Part shown: positions 20,807 through 29,852 of the stretch, piece after piece
How the letters are laid out: each line of letters starts with the position of its first letter
Position numbering within the stretch: the first letter of the stretch is position 1
From: an uncultured Oceanospirillales bacterium
Lineage (GTDB): Bacteria > Pseudomonadota > Gammaproteobacteria > Xanthomonadales > SZUA-36
Length of the DNA stretch: 64,000 nucleotides
Direction: 5' to 3'
Assembly (NCBI GenBank): GCA_913055655.1
Contig: CAJXKA010000001.1
Coordinates: 616,842-680,841 of the forward strand
The notes under the pieces: model-generated
What the model was told of the DNA's origin: nothing
Seen by the model: the letters and a program-made list of their open reading frames with translations, nothing else
The model's database searches: none
Translations under genes and position numbers: made by a program

Positions 20807-22861
20807 ATGAGCGATTCCGACCGCCGATTTGAACTCCACAGCAAATTCCGGCCTGCCGGCGACCAGCCGGCGGCGATCGAGCGCCTGGTCGACGGCCTGA
20901 ATGCTGGCCGCCCGCACCAGACGCTGCTGGGCGTGACCGGTTCCGGCAAGACTTTCACGATGGCCAATGTGATCGCCCGCGTGCAGCGCCCGACCATGAT
21001 CATGGCGCCGAACAAGACGCTGGCCGCGCAGCTGTACGGCGAGTTTCGCGAGTTCTTCCCGGCCAACGCGGTCGAGTACTTCGTCAGCTATTACGACTAC
21101 TACCAGCCCGAGGCCTACGTGCCGTCTTCCGATACCTATATCGAGAAGGATGCGTCGATCAACGAGCACATCGAGCAGATGCGGCTGTCGGCGACCAAGG
21201 CGCTGCTGGAAAGGCGCGACGTGATTATCGTCGCCACGGTGTCCGCCATCTATGGCCTGGGCGACCCCGGCCAGTACCTGTCGATGGTGCTGAAACTGAA
21301 ACGCGGCGACATCATCGACCAGCGCGCCATCCTGCGGCGCCTGGCGGAAATGCAGTACGGCCGCAACGACATGGAACTGCGGCGCGGCACCTACCGGGTG
21401 CGCGGCGAGGTCATCGACATTTTTCCCGGCGACGAGGATGCGCAGGCGGTCCGCGTCGAGCTGTTCGACGAGGAAGTCGAGAGCATCGGCATGTTCGACC
21501 CGCTCACCGGCGAGATGCTGGAGAAGCTCGACGAGATCACCATTTACCCGAAATCACATTACGTCACGCCACGGCAGATCGTGCTGGACGCGGTGCAGGC
21601 CATCGGCGACGAGCTCAAGGTGCGACTGGAGCAGCTGCGTGAGGCGCACAAGCTGGTCGAGGCGCAGCGGCTGGAGCAGCGCACCCGCTACGACATGGAA
21701 ATGATGATGGAACTCGGCTACTGCAACGGCATCGAGAATTACTCGCGCCACCTGACCGGGCGCCAGGCCGGCGAGCCGCCGCCGACGCTGTTCGACTACC
21801 TGCCCGAGGACGCGCTGCTGGTGCTGGACGAAAGCCACGTGATGGTTCCGCAGGTCAGCGCCATGTACAAGGGCGACCGCTCGCGCAAGGAAAACCTGGT
21901 GCTGTACGGCTTCCGGTTGCCGTCGGCGCTGGACAACCGCCCATTGAAGTTTGAAGAGTGGGAGGAACGCGCGGGGCAGACCGTGTTCGTCTCCGCCACA
22001 CCGCGTGATTACGAGCTTGAACACTCCGGTGGCGAGGTGGTGGAGCAGGTGGTGCGGCCCACCGGCCTGGTCGACCCTGAAGTGGAGGTGCGACCGGTGG
22101 CCGAGCAGGTCGATGACCTGCTGTCGGAGATCAATGACCGGGTCGCCATGGGTGATCGTGTGCTGGTGACGACGCTGACCAAGCGCATGGCCGAGAACCT
22201 GACCGACTACCTGGGCGAGCACGGCGTGAAGGTGCGTTACCTGCACTCAGACATCGACACCGTGGAACGCGTCGAGATTATCCGCGACCTCCGGCTGGGT
22301 GAATTTGATGTGTTAGTTGGCATTAACTTGTTGCGGGAAGGGCTTGATATGCCAGAAGTATCCCTGGTTGCGATACTGGATGCCGACCGGGAGGGTTTCC
22401 TGCGCTCCGAGGGGTCGCTGATCCAGACCATGGGGCGTGCCGCGCGCAATGTCCGTGGCCGGGTGATCCTCTATGCCGACACCATTACCGGCTCCATGCA
22501 GCGCGCCATGGACGAAACCGAGCGCCGTCGCCAGAAGCAGCTGGCCTGGAACAGGGAACACGGCATCACGCCGGTGACCGTGACCAAGCGTATCGCCGAC
22601 ATCATGGATGGCGCGCGCGATGGTCGGGCATCGGGCAAGGGTCGGGGCGGCCGAGACGTGGCGAAGGTGGCCGAGAAGCGCGCCGCCTACAGCGACATGA
22701 GCGCCGCGGAACTGGGCAAGACGATTGCCGAGCTGGAGAAGGCCATGTTCCGGCACGCCGAGAACCTGGAGTTCGAAGAAGCGGCGGCGACCCGCGACAG
22801 GATCAGGAAGCTGAAAGAGCGTGCGCTGAAATCACCCGAAGTGGCAATACTCAGCGATTGA
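20807..22861 (+). CDS. uvrB: Excinuclease ABC subunit B
   Basis: UvrB is the helicase-like damage-verifying subunit of nucleotide excision repair. From ATG 20807 it is 684 residues. Walker [10 protein letters not shown] is at 42-50, the beta-hairpin region reads [12 protein letters not shown], the DEAD-like box is VLDESH, and helicase motifs V-VI read [19 protein letters not shown] and QTMGRAARN. The C-terminal UVR domain ([20 protein letters not shown]) binds UvrC. An upstream in-frame start at 20756 would lie inside the -10 element, so I reject it. The 3' end overlaps the convergent SufU gene by 11 nt. Confidence 0.97.
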   Translation: MSDSDRRFELHSKFRPAGDQPAAIERLVDGLNAGRPHQTLLGVTGSGKTFTMANVIARVQRPTMIMAPNKTLAAQLYGEFREFFPANAVEYFVSYYDYYQPEAYVPSSDTYIEKDASINEHIEQMRLSATKALLERRDVIIVATVSAIYGLGDPGQYLSMVLKLKRGDIIDQRAILRRLAEMQYGRNDMELRRGTYRVRGEVIDIFPGDEDAQAVRVELFDEEVESIGMFDPLTGEMLEKLDEITIYPKSHYVTPRQIVLDAVQAIGDELKVRLEQLREAHKLVEAQRLEQRTRYDMEMMMELGYCNGIENYSRHLTGRQAGEPPPTLFDYLPEDALLVLDESHVMVPQVSAMYKGDRSRKENLVLYGFRLPSALDNRPLKFEEWEERAGQTVFVSATPRDYELEHSGGEVVEQVVRPTGLVDPEVEVRPVAEQVDDLLSEINDRVAMGDRVLVTTLTKRMAENLTDYLGEHGVKVRYLHSDIDTVERVEIIRDLRLGEFDVLVGINLLREGLDMPEVSLVAILDADREGFLRSEGSLIQTMGRAARNVRGRVILYADTITGSMQRAMDETERRRQKQLAWNREHGITPVTVTKRIADIMDGARDGRASGKGRGGRDVAKVAEKRAAYSDMSAAELGKTIAELEKAMFRHAENLEFEEAAATRDRIRKLKERALKSPEVAILSD

Positions 22862-23300
22862 GTGCGTCCAGCGCGGTGCGCCAGGGCAGGGTGGCGCAGG
22901 CCACCCGGGCCGGGTAGTCCTTGACCCCCAGCATCGGCACCAGGAAATCCGGGCAACTCGAAACATCGGTCGCACCCGCGGTCAGCGTGGCCTGGTAGCC
23001 GTCCAGCAGGGCCGAGACGCCGGCGCTGTCCCGGCCCGGCAGGTGTTCGCACAGCAATGACGCGGACGCCATGCAGATGGCGCAGGCCTCGCCGTCAAAC
23101 GCGGCCGCCTCGATCCTGCCCGAGTTTGAATCGACCGCAAACCGGACCAGCACCTGGTCGCCACAGAGCGGGTTGTGGCCCTCGGCCTCGTGTGTGGCCT
23201 CGATGCAAACGCCGTGCCCATGGGGCTTTGCGGCGTGGGCCAGGATGACCTCGCGGTACAGCGTCGCCAGCTGGCCGTCGTCCCCCGGGCCGCCCGTCAT
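22851..23300 (-). CDS. SufU-like Fe-S assembly protein
   Basis: The 149-residue IscU-fold protein has the SufU arrangement of zinc ligands and cysteines: C46 and D48 in NPLCGDQ, C73/C76 in EACAICMAS, and C135 in [10 protein letters not shown]. In Bacillus, SufU is a zinc-dependent sulfurtransferase partner of SufS. There is no SufS, SufB or SufD beside it. Instead it is coupled by an ATGA overlap to the EEP-family gene upstream. The insertion between the CGD and CAIC motifs and the C-terminal position favour SufU over IscU. Confidence 0.88.
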   Translation of the reverse strand: MTGGPGDDGQLATLYREVILAHAAKPHGHGVCIEATHEAEGHNPLCGDQVLVRFAVDSNSGRIEAAAFDGEACAICMASASLLCEHLPGRDSAGVSALLDGYQATLTAGATDVSSCPDFLVPMLGVKDYPARVACATLPWRTALDALNR

Positions 23301-24490
23301 TCTTCCGTCCCGGAGCTGTTGCCAGGAAGACGAAGGTCAATCCAGACCAGTCGATGGTCGGAAAAGCCCACGGTCTCGTGGCCGGGTTCGCCCGCGCGCG
23401 GCCAGAACACCCCGCAGTCGCTCACCTCGACATCGGCGCCGGTCAGCACGTAATCCGCGCGCAGGTTGCCGGTGTAGCGGTCGTTGAAGTCGGCGGTGTC
23501 GTGTGCGGGATCACCGGCGTGTTCAAGGTTGGCGCCGGCCTGTTGTTTAGCCGCCTCGACGGCGCCGGCGCTGGTGGGCACGCAGTCATGGTTCACCCAG
23601 TCACCGTCCAGGAACAGGTCGATGCCGCCAGGCCGGGAATCGCCATCGGCCGGGTCGGCGTTCAGGTCGCCGGCGACCACCCAGGCCGCGTCTTCGGCGA
23701 GACCGCCCGGCCGGCCGGCGTCGTCGACGATGTAGTCACCGTGCCCCGGGCGGATATAGTCGGCCCAGAACCGGATCTCGTCGCGGTTGCGCGCGCCGTT
23801 GCGATCTTCCGGGCCGTCGAACACGGGCGGGGTGGGGTGGCTGGCCAGCAGGTGCAGTGCGGCGTGGGGCAGCTGAAGGGGCAGGTCCCAGTGGCTTTTT
23901 GAACTCAGGCGAAGCCGGGCCCAGGTCTCATCGTCGTAAAACGGCCGGCCGCCAGGAATCGCCGGGCGGGCGGCGTCGGGCATCGCACGCCAGTGGAATT
24001 CGCGGAACGTGCGGACAGCCTCGAGATCGATCGGAAAGCGCGACAGCACCAGCATGCCGTACTGGCCGGGAAACTGGCCGTATCCCCAGGCATCGCCCGG
24101 GCCGTGAAGCGCGCCGTCGCCATCAAGGTCCAGCCCGCTGTCGACGCCGGTGTTGACCGGCGCGGTAAAGGAATGCGGATATTCGATCGCGGACAGCCCC
24201 GGCGCCTGCGGCCTGGCCAGGTAATGGGCCCGCAGGCGGTCGACATTTTCCGGGCCGGCGGTGTAGTCAAATTCATTCAGCAGGATCACGTCAGGGCGCA
24301 CGCGCTGCAGCACCGCCGCCAGGTTCGACAACGCCTGGTCATCATCCCGCGCGAGCCGCGCGGACAGGGCGCCCTCGTCCGGCAGCCCCATGGCCACGTT
24401 AAAGGTGGCCACGCGCACCGGCGCCGCCTGCGCGCAGGCGCAGCAGAGCATTATCATTGCCGGGCCCAGTCCCAGGGTTCGAAACGTCAT
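23297..24490 (-). CDS. Secreted endonuclease/exonuclease/phosphatase-family protein
   Basis: The 397-residue protein has a signal peptide (cleavage near AQA-AP). Its EEP-fold motifs are VRVATFNVAMG, the metal-binding LLNEFDY, WVVAGDLNADP (D and N catalytic) and the C-terminal SDHRLVWIDL with the catalytic Asp-His. Family members include DNase I-like nucleases and phosphodiesterases; export suggests an extracellular nuclease or phosphatase. It overlaps the SufU start by 4 nt and is divergent from the polysaccharide export operon. Confidence 0.85.
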   Translation of the reverse strand: MTFRTLGLGPAMIMLCCACAQAAPVRVATFNVAMGLPDEGALSARLARDDDQALSNLAAVLQRVRPDVILLNEFDYTAGPENVDRLRAHYLARPQAPGLSAIEYPHSFTAPVNTGVDSGLDLDGDGALHGPGDAWGYGQFPGQYGMLVLSRFPIDLEAVRTFREFHWRAMPDAARPAIPGGRPFYDDETWARLRLSSKSHWDLPLQLPHAALHLLASHPTPPVFDGPEDRNGARNRDEIRFWADYIRPGHGDYIVDDAGRPGGLAEDAAWVVAGDLNADPADGDSRPGGIDLFLDGDWVNHDCVPTSAGAVEAAKQQAGANLEHAGDPAHDTADFNDRYTGNLRADYVLTGADVEVSDCGVFWPRAGEPGHETVGFSDHRLVWIDLRLPGNSSGTEE

Positions 24491-24544
24491 GATTCACCGG
24501 TTTGCCGTGCCAGCGCGCATGATAACCGACCGGCGTTCGGTTTC

Positions 24545-24573
24545 TTTATCTCGAATCGCCCTTTCCCTATACT
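24545..24573 (+). promoter_or_regulatory. Possible promoter of the polysaccharide export operon
   Basis: TATACT at 24568-24573 with TTTATC (24545-24550) 17 nt upstream. The -35 is weak. It would give an untranslated leader of roughly 100-130 nt. Confidence 0.4.
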
Positions 24574-24631
24574 TGTCCGGTGCAACAATCGGAAGTTGCC
24601 TGGTTTCCCGGGGAGGAGCCCCACCGATCAT

Positions 24632-24663
24632 CGTTTCCCGTCTGCCATGGCCCGCGGGAAGCG
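24632..24663 (+). promoter_or_regulatory. Hairpin in the leader of the export operon
   Basis: CGTTTCCCG (24632-24640) pairs with CGGGAAGCG (24655-24663), nine pairs with one G-T wobble and a 14-nt loop. A shorter GGGG/CCCC hairpin precedes it. It is not followed by a T-run, so it is not an ordinary terminator. Confidence 0.4.
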
Positions 24664-24712
24664 ACATTGTCGTGGGTCAGGCATGGGTCACAAGGGGTTC
24701 AAATTGCGGGAA

Positions 24713-25990
24713 ATGACGACCGGCATTAAAGGTTTGCGGATATGGGTGTTGCTTGCCAGCGTCCTGGCGGCGCCGGCCGTCCATGCCCAGCAGTATTTCG
24801 ATCCCGGGCTTTTCCAGCGTAATGTCCAGCAGAAGCCGGACGATTATCTCGCGCGCGGCGCCCGCCTGGGCAGCTTCCACTTTTCCCCCGGTGTTGACCT
24901 GGCGTGGGAACACAACGACAACGTGTTCTACCTGCCCGAAGATGAGCTGGACGACGATATCCTGCACGTCCGCCCGTGGGCCAATCTCGTCAGCGACTGG
25001 AACCGCCACTCCCTGAATGTCTCCGCCACCGCCGATTTCGCGAACTACCGCGACTACGGCGCCAACGACTACGACGACTGGGTCACGCAGCTCGACGGCC
25101 GCATCGACGTCCGCCGTGACGACTGGATCAGTTACGACGCGCAATGGATGCACCTTCACGAGGACCGTCGCAACCCGGACGCCCGGTTTGGCGTTGAGCC
25201 GACGACTTTCGACTACGGCGGTTATGGGCTGGGTTACGACCATGTCTTCAACCGCCTGAAGCTCGGCGCCTACTACGCGCACAATTTTTTCGACTACGAC
25301 AATAACCGGACGATTGACGGCGACGTCATCGACAACCAGGACCGTGACCGCGAATCCGACCGGCTGACGTTGCGCGGCGACTGGCAGATCGGTGCGGAAT
25401 CCGCGATCTTCGCGTCCTGGGGTATCAACAGCATCGACTATGACCAGCCGCTGGACGACAACGGTTTCCACCGCGATTCCGATGGCCAGTCCGTTGCGGT
25501 GGGCATGTCGTGGGACATGACTGACCTGCTGACCGGCGACGCGTTCGTGGGCTGGTCCAGGCAGGACTACGACGACCCGACGCTCCGTGATGTCGACGGC
25601 CTGAACCTGGGTGCGGGGCTGACCTGGACGCCACGTCCGGCGACGCTGGTCAATGTCCGCTTCGCCGGCGGGCCCCAGGAAACCACGCAGCCGGGCACTT
25701 CCGGTTATTTCAGCCGCCTGTATTCGGCGCGCCTGCAGCAGGAGCTGCGGCCCAATTTCCTGCTCCATGTCCGCGGTTCCTGGACCGACAACGAATACGA
25801 AAACGCCGGTGTGGACAACGCCGAACTGTCAGACACCGACGTGACCCGCTGGGGCGTCGGCCTGAGCTATTTGTTCAACCGCAACTTCTCGCTCACGGCC
25901 GGTTACACGCGCGAATCGCAGGGCGCCAACATCGACAGCTTTGAATACGACGCCAATCGCTATTTCCTGAGCCTTGGCGTGGAGCTCTGA
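24713..25990 (+). CDS. Outer-membrane beta-barrel of a polysaccharide operon (EpsL/WbbK-like role)
   Basis: The exported protein has about 425 residues. The signal peptide ends VHA-QQYF, followed by GSFHFSPGVDLAWEHNDNVFY and many alternating amphipathic strands (YGGYGLGYDHVFNRLKLGAYY, LTAGYTRESQGANIDSFEYD), ending in an aromatic/Leu barrel terminus (YFLSLGVEL). Such outer-membrane barrels accompany Wza/Wzc-type exopolysaccharide genes. I use ATG 24713; ATG 24683 in frame would add ten residues. The next gene begins 5 nt after the stop at GTG, so it is an operon. Confidence 0.8.
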   Translation: MTTGIKGLRIWVLLASVLAAPAVHAQQYFDPGLFQRNVQQKPDDYLARGARLGSFHFSPGVDLAWEHNDNVFYLPEDELDDDILHVRPWANLVSDWNRHSLNVSATADFANYRDYGANDYDDWVTQLDGRIDVRRDDWISYDAQWMHLHEDRRNPDARFGVEPTTFDYGGYGLGYDHVFNRLKLGAYYAHNFFDYDNNRTIDGDVIDNQDRDRESDRLTLRGDWQIGAESAIFASWGINSIDYDQPLDDNGFHRDSDGQSVAVGMSWDMTDLLTGDAFVGWSRQDYDDPTLRDVDGLNLGAGLTWTPRPATLVNVRFAGGPQETTQPGTSGYFSRLYSARLQQELRPNFLLHVRGSWTDNEYENAGVDNAELSDTDVTRWGVGLSYLFNRNFSLTAGYTRESQGANIDSFEYDANRYFLSLGVEL

Positions 25991-25994
25991 TCGC

Positions 25995-26543
25995 GTGCGC
26001 GCCTGGCTCGCCGTCTTGTGCCTGCTGTTCGCGTCCATGGCCGCGGCCGCCCAGGTGGTGGAAGAAGCCGACGGGCCGGTGGATGAGAATTACCGCCTCG
26101 GCCCGGGTGACAGCATCGAGGTGGACGTCTTCAACCAGGCGGACCTGAGCGGCGAATACACGCTCGACGGTTCCGGCCGTTTCTCCATGCACCTGATCGG
26201 CCAGGTCGAGGCCACCGGCATGACCGCGGCCGAGCTGGAAGTGGAGCTCGTCAGCCGCCTGAAGCCGGATTACCTGGTCAACCCGCGCGTGTCCGTGTCG
26301 GTGCTCAGCTACCGGCCGTTCTACATCATCGGCGAGGTCGGCCAGCCCAGCGCGTATCCCTTCGTCGACGGCATGACCTACCTGAACGCCATCGCCATCG
26401 CCGGTGGCTACACCTACCGGGCCAAGAAGGACATTGTCTACGTGACTCGTGCCGGTGATGCCGACGAGGATGAGCTGCGACTGGGCGTGAATGAGCGCGT
26501 CCAGCCCGGCGACATCATCCGCGTCGACGAGCGCATGTTTTGA
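25995..26543 (+). CDS. Wza-like polysaccharide export protein, short form
   Basis: The 182-residue periplasmic exporter has a signal peptide (LAVLCLLFASMAAAA-QVV). The Poly_export domain reads YRLGPGDSIEVDVFNQADLSG, and an SLBB-like part contains YIIGEVGQPSAYPFVDGMTYLNAIAIAGG. E. coli Wza is about 380 residues and lipidated; this one lacks a lipobox and the extra SLBB and C-terminal helix, like the short exporters of exosortase- and Gum-type clusters. GTG 25995 has GGAG 10 nt upstream; a TTG at 25974 is possible. It overlaps the kinase gene (TTGA). Confidence 0.85.
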   Translation: MRAWLAVLCLLFASMAAAAQVVEEADGPVDENYRLGPGDSIEVDVFNQADLSGEYTLDGSGRFSMHLIGQVEATGMTAAELEVELVSRLKPDYLVNPRVSVSVLSYRPFYIIGEVGQPSAYPFVDGMTYLNAIAIAGGYTYRAKKDIVYVTRAGDADEDELRLGVNERVQPGDIIRVDERMF

Positions 26544-28822
26544 GCGGCACGCCTGACATCCTGGACCGCGTGCGGGGCGGGTTGCCGCCGCAGGAGCCGG
26601 CGCCCGCCAGCGAACCGTTCCCGCTGCTCGACTACCTGCAGCTGCTGTGGTTCAGGCGCCGGCTGATCCTGATCATCACCCTGCTGGTGGGGCTCCTGGG
26701 CTACCTGCACGTGAACCAGCTGACCTCCATTTACACGGCGCGTTCGTCGCTGATGATCGGCGTGCAGGACACGCGCCCCGCCGACCTCGACACGGTGCTG
26801 TACCAGCGCTATTTCGGCCCGGAGGCGCTGGAAGAGGTCGAAGTGCTGAAGTCGCGCGGCCTGGCAGAAAAAGTGATCAACCGCCTGGGCCTGCTGAGCC
26901 GCCCCGAGTTCAACCCGGTGCTGCGCGCGGACGACGACGGTTTCGACGTGATGCACTGGATCAACCCGCTGAACTGGGTGCCGCAGTCCTGGAAGGACAG
27001 CCTGCGCGGCGCGCGCGATGGTGAACTGGTGCAGGTCCCGCCCAGCGAGGCGGAACTCGAACGCCGGCGCATGGCCCGTGCGGTGGATATCTACCTGTCG
27101 AAACTGGGCGTGGCGCCGGTCGAGTTCACCGACATCATCAATATTTCGTTCCGCTCCCCGGACCCGCGTACGGCCGCCGAGGTCGCCAATGAGCTGCCCG
27201 AGGTGTTCATCATGGACAAGCTCGAGGCCAAGCTGGAAGCCACCGAGCGGGTGAGTGAATGGCTCGCGGACCAGCTGGCCGAACTCGAGCAGAAAGTCCG
27301 CGATTCCGAGCAGGCCGTGGAGATGTACCGCAACGAGCACGGCCTCACGCAAGGCGCGCGCGGCGACATCCTCACCGAGCAGCTGTCGTCGATCAACAGC
27401 CAGCTGATCATCGCCCGCGCCGAGCGCGCCGAGGCCGAGGCGCGGCTGGCGCAGGTCAATCGCCTGATCGGCGCCGAGGGGCAGGGCGTGGAAACCGCCG
27501 GCGAAGTGTTGTCGTCGCCGCTGATCCAGGAGCTGCGCAGCCAGGAAGCCGGTGTCATGCGGCGCCAGTCCGAGCTGGCGGTGGAGTACGGCCCCAAGCA
27601 CCCGCGTATGCTGCAGGTCGGCGCCGAGCTGCGGGATATCCGCAATCGCATCGGCGACGAGATCCAGAAGATTGTGACCAGCCTGGAGAACGAGCTGGAA
27701 GTGGCCCGAACGCGCGAGGCCAGCCTGGGCGCCAGCCTGCGCGAGGCCGAGTCGCAGACCGGTGCGCAGAACCGCGAGGCCGTGCAACTGCGGGCGCTGG
27801 AGCGCGAAGCGGCCGCCAACCGGGCGCTGTTCGAGACTTTCCTGGGCCGCTTCAAGGAAACTTCCAGCACCGAGGGTACCGAGACGCCGGATGCGCGCGT
27901 GCTGTCGCGGGCGGAAATCCCGACGGGGCCGTCATGGCCCAATCGCGGCCGCACGTTCATGATCATCGTGCTGCTCGGCTTCCTCGGCGCCTGCGCGCTG
28001 GTGTTCGTGCTGCATATCCTGAACCCGGGCATGTTCAGCCCCGAGCAGGTCGAGCAGGAACTGGGCGCCCACGCGATTGGCGTGTTGCCCCGGGTCGAAG
28101 GCAAACAACCCCCGCATGAGCATGTCCTGGAGAAGGCGAACTCGGGCTACGTCGAAGCGGTGAATTCGCTGAAGATCGCCCTGCAGTTATCGGACCCCGA
28201 CGCGCGCATCAAGGCCATCCAGGTGACCTCCTCGGTGCCGGAAGAGGGCAAGACCTCGCTGGTACTGACCCTCGGCATCGTGCTGGCCAAGACCGGCAGC
28301 CGCGTGGTCATCGTCGACGGCGACCTGCGGCGCTCCAGCATCGACCGCAAGCTCGAACTCGACAGCGACTCGCCCGGCCTGACCGACTACATGATCGCCG
28401 GCGACGACAGCGGCATCGAGCCGTACCTGGTCCACGATGAGCGGACCGGCGTGGATATCCTGCGCACCGGCGACGCGCGCTACGTCAGCGCCTCGGACCT
28501 GTTCGCCTCGCGCCGCATGCGCCAGCTGATCGAGCGCCTGAAAGAAGAATACGACTACGTGCTGGTCGACGCGCCGCCGGTCATGGCCGTGGCCGATGCC
28601 CGCGTGATCGGCACCATCGTCGACAAGACGCTGTTCGTCGTTCGCTGGGACAAGACCCCGAAGAAAGTCGCCCGCGCCGCGCTGGAACTGCTACGCAAGT
28701 CCGGTACCGATATCGCCGGTGTCGTCCTTCAACAAGTGGACCTGAAGCGTTACGGCCGTCTCGGCTACGGTGATTCGGGCTACTACTACCATTACGGGCG
28801 GTATGGGCAGTACTACTCGTGA
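26540..28822 (+). CDS. Wzz/Wzc-type chain-length regulator fused to a BY-kinase
   Basis: The 760-residue inner-membrane polysaccharide co-polymerase has a Wzz domain with TM1 at about 38-56 (LILIITLLVGLLGYLHV), a long periplasmic coiled coil, and TM2 near 475 (FMIIVLLGFLGACALVFVL). The cytoplasmic tyrosine kinase has Walker A SSVPEEGKTS (about 565), Walker A' VVIVDGDLRR and Walker B YVLVDAPP. The C-terminus is a tyrosine cluster (GYYYHYGRYGQYYS) for autophosphorylation. It drives polymer-length control and export with the Wza-like protein upstream. The TTG start overlaps the wza stop. Confidence 0.92.
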   Translation: MSGTPDILDRVRGGLPPQEPAPASEPFPLLDYLQLLWFRRRLILIITLLVGLLGYLHVNQLTSIYTARSSLMIGVQDTRPADLDTVLYQRYFGPEALEEVEVLKSRGLAEKVINRLGLLSRPEFNPVLRADDDGFDVMHWINPLNWVPQSWKDSLRGARDGELVQVPPSEAELERRRMARAVDIYLSKLGVAPVEFTDIINISFRSPDPRTAAEVANELPEVFIMDKLEAKLEATERVSEWLADQLAELEQKVRDSEQAVEMYRNEHGLTQGARGDILTEQLSSINSQLIIARAERAEAEARLAQVNRLIGAEGQGVETAGEVLSSPLIQELRSQEAGVMRRQSELAVEYGPKHPRMLQVGAELRDIRNRIGDEIQKIVTSLENELEVARTREASLGASLREAESQTGAQNREAVQLRALEREAAANRALFETFLGRFKETSSTEGTETPDARVLSRAEIPTGPSWPNRGRTFMIIVLLGFLGACALVFVLHILNPGMFSPEQVEQELGAHAIGVLPRVEGKQPPHEHVLEKANSGYVEAVNSLKIALQLSDPDARIKAIQVTSSVPEEGKTSLVLTLGIVLAKTGSRVVIVDGDLRRSSIDRKLELDSDSPGLTDYMIAGDDSGIEPYLVHDERTGVDILRTGDARYVSASDLFASRRMRQLIERLKEEYDYVLVDAPPVMAVADARVIGTIVDKTLFVVRWDKTPKKVARAALELLRKSGTDIAGVVLQQVDLKRYGRLGYGDSGYYYHYGRYGQYYS

Positions 28823-28973
28823 GACGGTGAGACGGGTAATCGGGGAATCGGGAAGACGGTAAATCGGTGAGACGGTGAGTCGCCGTGCTTTGCACGGCTG
28901 GTGAAACGGTAAAACCCTCAACCCTGGAAGTTTTTCGCCCTTCTCACCGATTCCCCGATTCCCCGATTCCCCG
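28819..28973 (+). repeat. Short tandem and inverted repeats between convergent genes
   Basis: GTGAGACGG-like units recur at 28819-28885. GATTCCCC occurs three times in tandem at 28949-28972. The 15-nt AATCGGGGAATCGGG at 28838-28852 is the exact reverse complement of 28954-28968. The whole gap could fold into a long hairpin and act as a shared 3' end for both genes, but no T-run is seen. Confidence 0.7.
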
Positions 28974-28975
28974 CA

Positions 28976-29830
28976 TCAAGGCGCTTTTGAGCCCATCATC
29001 TGCTTTTTCAGTTCATTCCACGGAATACCGGACGTCCGGTCGATTCGCTGTGTGTCGACATTGGATGACCAGGGATAGCTGCCGCTGACGAACTCGCCGT
29101 CGACCAGCCGGTGGAGGACCGGCGGGACGGGGTTGGGTTCGAACGCCGGGGCAATGTCCATGTCGCGCGCGGCGACCAGTTGGTGGGCAATGGCGCCGGA
29201 CATGTAGACGGGGATGCCGGCGACGCGGCCGACCAGGTCGGTGTGGCAATGGCCGCAGATCACCAGGCGGACATTGTGTTCGCCGGACAGGACGTCCTTC
29301 AGGCCCTGGTACCAGTCGCTGCCGCCCATGTCGATGAACTCGATTCCGGTCTGCATCGGCGGGTGGTGAATGGCGAGCACGGTGGGTGCGTCGGATCGCG
29401 GCAGTTCACGTTGCAGCCAGGCGAGGTGGTCGCCGTCCAGTTCCGGCAGTTCGCTGCCGCCGGCGTGGCTGTTCAGCGCCAGCATCCGGAAGCCGTTGAT
29501 CTCCACCGAGTACTGGAAGGTGTCATCGGTGACCGGGAAATGCGGGGTGCCGGCCAGCAGCGACGCCATCATTTCCGGTTCGTCGTGGTTGCCGGGCAGT
29601 ACGTAGACCGGCATTTCAAGCGGGGCGATCAGTTCCAGGAAGTGGGCGTAACTCTCGGCGTCGGCGCGCTCAACCAGGTCGCCGGTGACCACCACCAGGT
29701 CCGGTGCGGGTCGAATGCGGTTGATTTCGGCCACGGTGGCGCGCAGGTGGGCGGCCGTGTCCACGAGGTCGTAAAGGCGTTCACCCGGTGGCTGGATGTG
29801 GGTGTCGGTAATCTGGACCAACCGTGTCAT
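28976..29830 (-). CDS. cpdA: CpdA-like 3',5'-cyclic nucleotide phosphodiesterase
   Basis: The 284-residue calcineurin-type metallophosphoesterase has all class III PDE metal motifs: QITDTHIQ (D and H), VVTGDLVERAD, LPGNHDE, IHHPPMQTG and ICGHCHTD. In E. coli and Pseudomonas, CpdA hydrolyses cAMP. The tail KKQMMGSKAP is short. A nucleotide cyclase is encoded 5 kb away in the same region, which fits a cAMP circuit, although genomic distance is only suggestive. It may be transcribed with the antiporter gene upstream, 22 nt away. Confidence 0.9.
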   Translation of the reverse strand: MTRLVQITDTHIQPPGERLYDLVDTAAHLRATVAEINRIRPAPDLVVVTGDLVERADAESYAHFLELIAPLEMPVYVLPGNHDEPEMMASLLAGTPHFPVTDDTFQYSVEINGFRMLALNSHAGGSELPELDGDHLAWLQRELPRSDAPTVLAIHHPPMQTGIEFIDMGGSDWYQGLKDVLSGEHNVRLVICGHCHTDLVGRVAGIPVYMSGAIAHQLVAARDMDIAPAFEPNPVPPVLHRLVDGEFVSGSYPWSSNVDTQRIDRTSGIPWNELKKQMMGSKAP

Positions 29831-29852
29831 GGCGTCGTCCCTGTCGTTTTGT

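Noticed and set aside
24580..24712. c-di-GMP (GEMM) riboswitch
   Set aside because: The conserved GEMM receptor and tetraloop elements were not found in the leader.
28819..28973. CRISPR array
   Set aside because: Repeat units are 8-9 nt without regular spacers and no cas genes are nearby.
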